Shown piece by piece: positions 6,891 to 9,430 of a stretch of 9,430 bases of DNA; position 1 is the stretch's first letter, and every line of letters begins with the position of its first letter. Source of the stretch: JACRJW01 sp964359095. Its GTDB lineage: Bacteria > Patescibacteriota > Patescibacteriia > UBA9934 > GWF2-40-263. The stretch covers positions 1 through 9,430 of the forward strand of contig CAYHRJ010000040.1 of the NCBI GenBank assembly GCA_964359095.1. Direction: 5' to 3'. The notes beneath the pieces were generated by a model, which saw nothing but the letters and a program-made list of their open reading frames with translations, searched no databases and was not told the DNA's origin. The translations under genes and the position numbers were made by a program.

Positions 6891-7021
6891 ACCACGTCAC
6901 TCGCNNNNNNNNNNNNNNNNNNNNNNNNNNNNNNNNNNNNNNNNNNNNNNNNNNNNNNNNNNNNNNNNNNNNNNNNNNNNNNNNNNNNNNNNNNNNNNNN
7001 NNNNCTCGCGAGTGACGTGGT
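6891..7021. repeat. 14-bp perfect inverted repeat flanking the assembly gap
   Basis: The last 14 bases before the gap (6891-6904) are the exact reverse complement of 7008-7021 just after it (arm ACCACGTCACTCGC). The left edge ends in CTCGC and the right edge begins with CTCGC, so the two sides can be joined by a 5-base overlap into one perfect 26-bp palindrome. This could be a hairpin after glmS that the assembler failed to cross, or terminal repeats of something missing in the gap. Confidence 0.85.
6905..7004. other. Assembly gap of 100 Ns
   Basis: Exactly 100 undetermined bases, the customary placeholder for a scaffold gap of unknown size. True length may be zero or much larger; nothing can be said of its content. 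The 266 bases between glmS and the next start otherwise hold the flanking inverted repeat, a promoter, a leader hairpin and a ribosome site. Confidence 0.98.
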
Positions 7022-7049
7022 TGACAAAAAGGTGAAAAAATGGTAGTCT
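7021..7049 (+). promoter_or_regulatory. Sigma70-like promoter of the 3D-domain gene
   Basis: A perfect TTGACA (7021-7026) is followed after exactly 17 bases by TAGTCT (7044-7049), preceded by TGG as in extended -10 elements. Transcription should start near 7056. The pattern resembles the promoter in front of tRNA-Cys (TGCTACTCT). An ATG at 7040 lies inside this promoter and so cannot be the start of the gene. Confidence 0.7.
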
Positions 7050-7053
7050 TCAG

Positions 7054-7083
7054 GCGCTTCCTAGACAGGAAGTGCTTTTGTTT
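7054..7083 (+). terminator. Hairpin plus U-rich tract at the 5' end of the 3D-gene transcript
   Basis: A 9-bp stem with one G-U pair (7054-7062 with 7067-7075, arm GCGCTTCCT) and an AGAC tetraloop is followed by TTTTGTTT. It has the shape of an intrinsic terminator but lies at or just after the expected transcription start. It is more likely a 5' stabilising hairpin or an early attenuator than the end of a gene. Confidence 0.4.
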
Positions 7084-7114
7084 CAGGGCTATTTCGCCCG
7101 CCCAGTGGTCATCT

Positions 7115-7120
7115 AGGAGG
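7115..7120 (+). promoter_or_regulatory. Shine-Dalgarno AGGAGG with unusually long spacing
   Basis: A perfect AGGAGG lies 12 bases before ATG 7133, longer than the usual 5-9. No in-frame ATG, GTG or TTG lies closer, so ATG 7133 remains the best start. The spacing may lower translation or be tolerated in this lineage. Confidence 0.6.
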
Positions 7121-7132
7121 ATATCACCGGGT

Positions 7133-7771
7133 ATGCGAAATACAAAAAAACGTTCGACGTGGGTCAAACAATTCAAGAGTCTATGGGAAGAAGATGCTTA
7201 CTACTCACGAACCGTGACGAGCTTTTGCTATGTACTCTGGGTTCGTTTGGAGCAGGCTTTCAAACCTGTGCGTCGTCACGCAACAAACCTTTCCCTCGTG
7301 TCGTTTATGGGAGTTGTGGGAATGTATATCTTGTTTCCAACGATTGCCAATGCTGATATTGAACTAGGATCATTCAGTTTAGACCAGGAAACTGTTGAGC
7401 TGATTATTGATTCGATGCAAAACGAAACAGTCGACTATGGAAGTCTTCCGGTTGCGAAGGACGCTGATCCTCGCGACACCTTCACCATTCCTCTGACCGC
7501 CTACACATCTGATCCTGCTCAGACAGACGATACGCCATGTATCACCGCCTCAGGACTCGACGTCTGTGAACGCGGTATTGAAAACGTCGTGGCCGCAAAC
7601 TTCCTTCCGATCGGAACCCGCGTTCGCATTCCAGAGCTCTACGGCGACCGCGTCTTCTACGTCGAAGATCGCATGAACGAACGCTACTATTACAAGATGG
7701 ACGTCTGGATGCTCGATCTCGCTGACGCAAAAACATTCGGCGTGAAGTACGCAACAGTGGAAGTGTTCTAA
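7133..7771 (+). CDS. Membrane-anchored 3D-domain (RlpA-like double-psi barrel) protein
   Basis: This 212-residue protein has a long basic N-terminal region, a hydrophobic segment at about 53-72 ending in ANA, which could be a signal peptide cut near 74 or a membrane anchor, a short linker, and a C-terminal 3D domain from about 117. The domain opens with IPLTAYTS (119-126), continues with TPCITASG (134-141) and IGTRVRIP (160-167), and contains the three-aspartate pattern that names the family: D179 in VEDRMN, D190 in MDVWM, then D198-A...FG. Related 3D and RlpA/MltA-type barrels act as lytic transglycosylases or bind peptidoglycan outside the membrane, which is the likely role here. Two Cys (136, 145) inside the barrel could form a disulfide. 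The gene has its own promoter and a strong terminator, so it is a single-gene unit. The 52 residues before the hydrophobic segment are long for a signal peptide. Confidence 0.85.
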   Translation: MRNTKKRSTWVKQFKSLWEEDAYYSRTVTSFCYVLWVRLEQAFKPVRRHATNLSLVSFMGVVGMYILFPTIANADIELGSFSLDQETVELIIDSMQNETVDYGSLPVAKDADPRDTFTIPLTAYTSDPAQTDDTPCITASGLDVCERGIENVVAANFLPIGTRVRIPELYGDRVFYVEDRMNERYYYKMDVWMLDLADAKTFGVKYATVEVF

Positions 7772-7778
7772 AAATGAA

Positions 7779-7813
7779 ACGCCCTTACCGATTGGTGAGG
7801 GTGTTTTGATTTT
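7779..7813 (+). terminator. Rho-independent terminator of the 3D-domain gene
   Basis: A stem of about 11 bp with two G-U pairs (7779-7789 with 7794-7804) and a GATT loop lies seven bases after the stop and is followed by TTTGATTTT. The U-rich tract also holds the -35 box of the tRNA promoter. Confidence 0.85.
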
Positions 7814-7834
7814 CATCAGGCTTTTTGCTACTCT
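7806..7834 (+). promoter_or_regulatory. Promoter of tRNA-Cys overlapping the upstream terminator
   Basis: TTGATT (7806-7811), 17 bases, then TACTCT (7829-7834) preceded by TGC, an extended -10 like that at 7044. Start of transcription would be near 7841, leaving a 5' leader of about 36 bases with a GCCCGT/ACGGGC hairpin (7853-7867) for removal by RNase P. Confidence 0.6.
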
Positions 7835-7876
7835 TTTGTCGCGAGTGGCCTCGCCCGTAGGACGGGCACGGCCTAG

Positions 7877-7951
7877 GGCCACGTGGCGAAGTGGGAACGC
7901 AGGGGTCTGCAAAACCTCGACGAGCCGGTTCGATCCCGGCCGTGGCCTCCA
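7877..7951 (+). tRNA. trnC: tRNA-Cys (anticodon GCA), CCA encoded
   Basis: The cloverleaf is complete. The acceptor stem GGCCACG (7877-7883) pairs with CGTGGCC (7941-7947). The D arm has a 3-bp GCG/CGC stem. The anticodon stem GGGGT/ACCTC holds loop CTGCAAA with anticodon GCA (7909-7911). There is a 5-base variable loop, and the T arm is GCCGG-TTCGATC-CCGGC. The discriminator is U (7948), as expected for bacterial tRNA-Cys, and the CCA end (7949-7951) is encoded. The gene stands alone between its own promoter and terminator. Confidence 0.97.
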
Positions 7952-7953
7952 AA

Positions 7954-7989
7954 AAATAAAGACGAGATTGCTCGTCTTTATTTATTTCT
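7954..7989 (+). terminator. Rho-independent terminator after tRNA-Cys
   Basis: A perfect 13-bp stem (7954-7966 with 7971-7983; core AAGACGAG/CTCGTCTT) with an ATTG loop begins two bases after the CCA end and continues into an ATTTC tail. The A-rich left and U-rich right sides make it possibly bidirectional. It also separates the tRNA from ddl. Confidence 0.8.
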
Positions 7990-8027
7990 AACCGCAACGA
8001 TGAAGGACTTTTTACGATTTACTCTCT

Positions 8028-8936
8028 ATGAATCGACGCATTGCATTGTTGACAGGAGGAAGGAGTGCAGAGAGAGAGGTGGCTTTGAAATCAGCAACGA
8101 ACGTAGAAGCCGCTCTTCGTCCTCAATTTGAAGTTGATCTTTTTGATCTTCCATCAGATCTTGATCGGTTTTTTTCGATGAGAGGTCAATATGATTGCGC
8201 CATTCCTGTCTTCCACGGCAAAGGTGGCGAAGACGGAACGATGCAGGGATTTCTTGAGACGCTTGGGATCCCCTACGTGTTCTCTCAGGTGGAAGCTCAC
8301 GCGATTGGAATGGACAAGGCAATGACAAAGACGATTTTGGCTGCTCAGGGAATCAAGACGGCTGATTGGGTGGTCCTCAAGGTCGGTGATGCGTACGGGT
8401 GGCAGTATCCCGTTGTGGTGAAACCGCTTGATCAAGGATCTTCAGTGGGGGTGTGTCTTGTGCATCGGCAGGAGGAATTACAAAAAGCTTTGGTGATGGC
8501 TTTTTCGTATAGCGATCGAGTCCTCGTGGAGCGACTTATCGAAGGCAAAGAGTTTACGGTGGCAGTTGTGGATCATGCTGGCAAGAGTTTGTCACTGCCT
8601 GTTATTGAGATTCGATCAAAGAATGCGTTTTTTGATTTTGAAAGCAAGTACGATCCCGCGCTGTGCGATGAACTTTGTCCTGCGCCGATTCCCGAGACGC
8701 TCGCGAGCAGACTGCAGCAAGTCGCTCTTGCTGCTCATAAGGGCATTGGTGCGCGGCATCTCTCGCGCACAGACATGATCGTCGACGCACAAGGGGAGAT
8801 TTGGTTTCTCGAGATCAATACGATTCCAGGACTCACGAGTGCGTCGCTTACACCAAAGGCCATTGCGGCCGCAGGTCTGAACCTGAGTGATCTGCTCATC
8901 GAGTGGATCACGGACGTAACAGAAAAGCGGCCCTAG
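8028..8936 (+). CDS. ddl: D-alanine--D-alanine ligase
   Basis: Ddl joins two D-alanines with ATP in the cytoplasm to make the end of the peptidoglycan stem peptide. At 302 residues it matches the short DdlB type. The N-terminal domain shows LTGGRSAEREVAL with E16 and the FHGKGGEDG-x-x-QG motif (62-74). The ATP-grasp region shows VVVKP (129-133), QGSSVG (136-141) with S139, EGKEFTV (172-178), SKYD with K207-Y208, SRTD with R247 and D249, and EINTIPGLT (262-270) with Mg ligands E262 and N264. Tyr at 208, rather than Phe, argues for D-Ala-D-Ala over D-Ala-D-Lac specificity. ATG 8028 is required to keep the first strand RRIALL; it has no Shine-Dalgarno and I find no convincing promoter in the 38 bases after the tRNA terminator. 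The stop TAG overlaps the stop of the converging gene. Confidence 0.97.
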   Translation: MNRRIALLTGGRSAEREVALKSATNVEAALRPQFEVDLFDLPSDLDRFFSMRGQYDCAIPVFHGKGGEDGTMQGFLETLGIPYVFSQVEAHAIGMDKAMTKTILAAQGIKTADWVVLKVGDAYGWQYPVVVKPLDQGSSVGVCLVHRQEELQKALVMAFSYSDRVLVERLIEGKEFTVAVVDHAGKSLSLPVIEIRSKNAFFDFESKYDPALCDELCPAPIPETLASRLQQVALAAHKGIGARHLSRTDMIVDAQGEIWFLEINTIPGLTSASLTPKAIAAAGLNLSDLLIEWITDVTEKRP

Positions 8937-8943
8937 GCCGCTT
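8920..8943 (-). terminator. Hairpin shared by the converging ddl and host-attachment-like genes
   Basis: A perfect 8-bp stem (8925-8932 with 8936-8943, arm AAGCGGCC) with loop CTA. Both stop codons lie at the loop: the TAG of ddl at 8934-8936 and the TAG of the minus-strand gene at 8935-8933. On the minus strand the hairpin runs into TTTTCTGTT, a fair U-tract; on the plus strand TTCGTGGATTCTTTTT follows, where the U-run comes late. Termination is therefore probably better for the minus gene. Confidence 0.65.
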
Positions 8944-9373
8944 CGTGGATTCTTTTTAAAATGTCGATCGGGTTTTCCTTCGTTACTTGTTTCCCGTACG
9001 TCTTCACGAGTTTTGCTTTGACGTCCGTGTGAAGAGCGTTTGTAAATTCGTGAAGTCTTTCTTGTGGCGCCGTGAGCATGAACTCTTCGTAGGTGCCTTT
9101 TTGTAATCGCTCATGAAGCTCTTTTGCAAGCATGTGCGCGAAGCGATGTTCGCCTTCGTCTTCGAGTTTTTCACTCTGTTCGGCAAAGTGGGCGCCGCCT
9201 GGAGATCGGCCGGACGTACGTTGTGCATCGCCTTTGTCTGGATAGTGGAGTTTAATTTTTCCAGAAGGAGTGAGTTCTTGATCATGGATCGTAAAGAACA
9301 GGGCATGCTCGTTATCACTGACGACAAGAAGCGTAGGTTTGGAAAAGGCTGGAAGTTCGGCTGGGATTTGCAT
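8933..9373 (-). CDS. Host-attachment (baeRF/eRF1-like) family protein
   Basis: This 146-residue soluble protein resembles the family annotated as protein required for attachment to host cells, which is related to eRF1-like domains of the baeRF group. What I see is an N-terminal strand TLLVVSDNEHALFF (14-27), a polar linker rich in Gly, Ser and charged residues (about 46-75), an RFAHMLAKELHERL helix (77-90), a strand EEFMLTAPQ (96-104) followed by a helix, and the final KQVTKENPIDILKRI (128-142), all in the order expected for the family. The name reflects early genetic work in a plant-associated bacterium; the biochemical role is not established, and no signal peptide is present, so surface adhesion is unlikely to be direct. 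ATG 9373 lacks a Shine-Dalgarno. Assignment is by pattern only. Confidence 0.75.
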   Translation of the reverse strand: MQIPAELPAFSKPTLLVVSDNEHALFFTIHDQELTPSGKIKLHYPDKGDAQRTSGRSPGGAHFAEQSEKLEDEGEHRFAHMLAKELHERLQKGTYEEFMLTAPQERLHEFTNALHTDVKAKLVKTYGKQVTKENPIDILKRIHEAA

Positions 9374-9401
9374 AGGTGAGATAGTGGTAGCCCCAGGCTT
9401 T

Positions 9402-9430
9402 CCTGCCCGCCGTAGCTTTAGCGGAGGTGG
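9402..9430. repeat. GC-rich imperfect hairpin motif at the window edge
   Basis: The 57 bases upstream of the host-attachment-like gene hold no gene. They contain CCGC (9407-9410) paired with GCGG (9421-9424) around a TAGCTTTA core, flanked by CCT and AGG. It resembles short intergenic motifs I associate with Patescibacteria drafts, from memory and unverified. The window cuts it off. Confidence 0.25.

Noticed and set aside
7040..7132. ATG at 7040 as the start of the 3D-domain gene
   Set aside because: It lies within the promoter between the -35 and -10 boxes, so it would not be in the transcript.
7845..7951. Direct repeat GTGGCCTC upstream of and at the 3' end of tRNA-Cys, as an attachment-site pair
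   Set aside because: It is only eight bases, encloses just the tRNA and its leader, and no integrase or mobile gene is nearby; it is more likely chance or a leader-acceptor mispairing.

Overview
This window looks like a chromosomal segment of a Patescibacteria (CPR) genome of roughly balanced GC. No marker gene proves that. The impression rests on small genes in short, frequently switching units, Shine-Dalgarno sequences missing from about half the starts, a class A PBP with Ig-like C-terminal domains, a short membrane-anchored 3D-domain protein, a host-attachment/baeRF-like protein, and an intergenic GGTTTTAG/GGTTGTAG repeat. The window is draft assembly: exactly 100 Ns sit at 6905-7004. Ordinary stops (TAA, TAG and one TGA) fit the standard code, so the UGA-glycine lineages are not indicated.

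Layout. At 1-1240 (plus) there is a possible last few codons of an upstream gene, a small single-pass membrane protein (48-464) and an AstE/AspA-family zinc hydrolase (512-1240). At 1276-1793 (minus) there is a small cysteine-rich protein of thioredoxin/glutaredoxin-like layout (1316-1564), with a strong terminator after it and a structured leader or small RNA before it. A large class A penicillin-binding protein fills 1794-4778 (minus). The 228-bp divergent spacer to glmS holds a heptad-like repeat folded into an inverted repeat. glmS occupies 5007-6866 (plus). After the gap, whose two edges are inverted copies of each other, comes a promoter, a 5' hairpin and a 3D (RlpA-like) protein (7133-7771). 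Next are tRNA-Cys (7877-7951) between its own promoter and terminator, then ddl (8028-8936). ddl converges on a minus-strand host-attachment-like gene (8933-9373), and both stop codons lie at the loop of a shared hairpin.

How the genes fit together. Four genes concern the cell wall: GlmS starts the amino-sugar branch of peptidoglycan synthesis, Ddl makes the D-Ala-D-Ala stem end, the class A PBP polymerises and cross-links, and the 3D protein probably binds or cleaves glycan. They are not one operon; each has its own start region or orientation. The AstE-like protein, the small membrane protein, the Cys-rich protein and the host-attachment-like protein have no clear tie to this pathway.

I do not see a defence island, CRISPR array, mobile element or other obvious new multi-gene system. 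The points most worth a second look are the palindromic gap, the leader/sRNA region at 1565-1760, the glutaredoxin-like protein with a displaced CPYC motif, and the divergent-spacer repeat.
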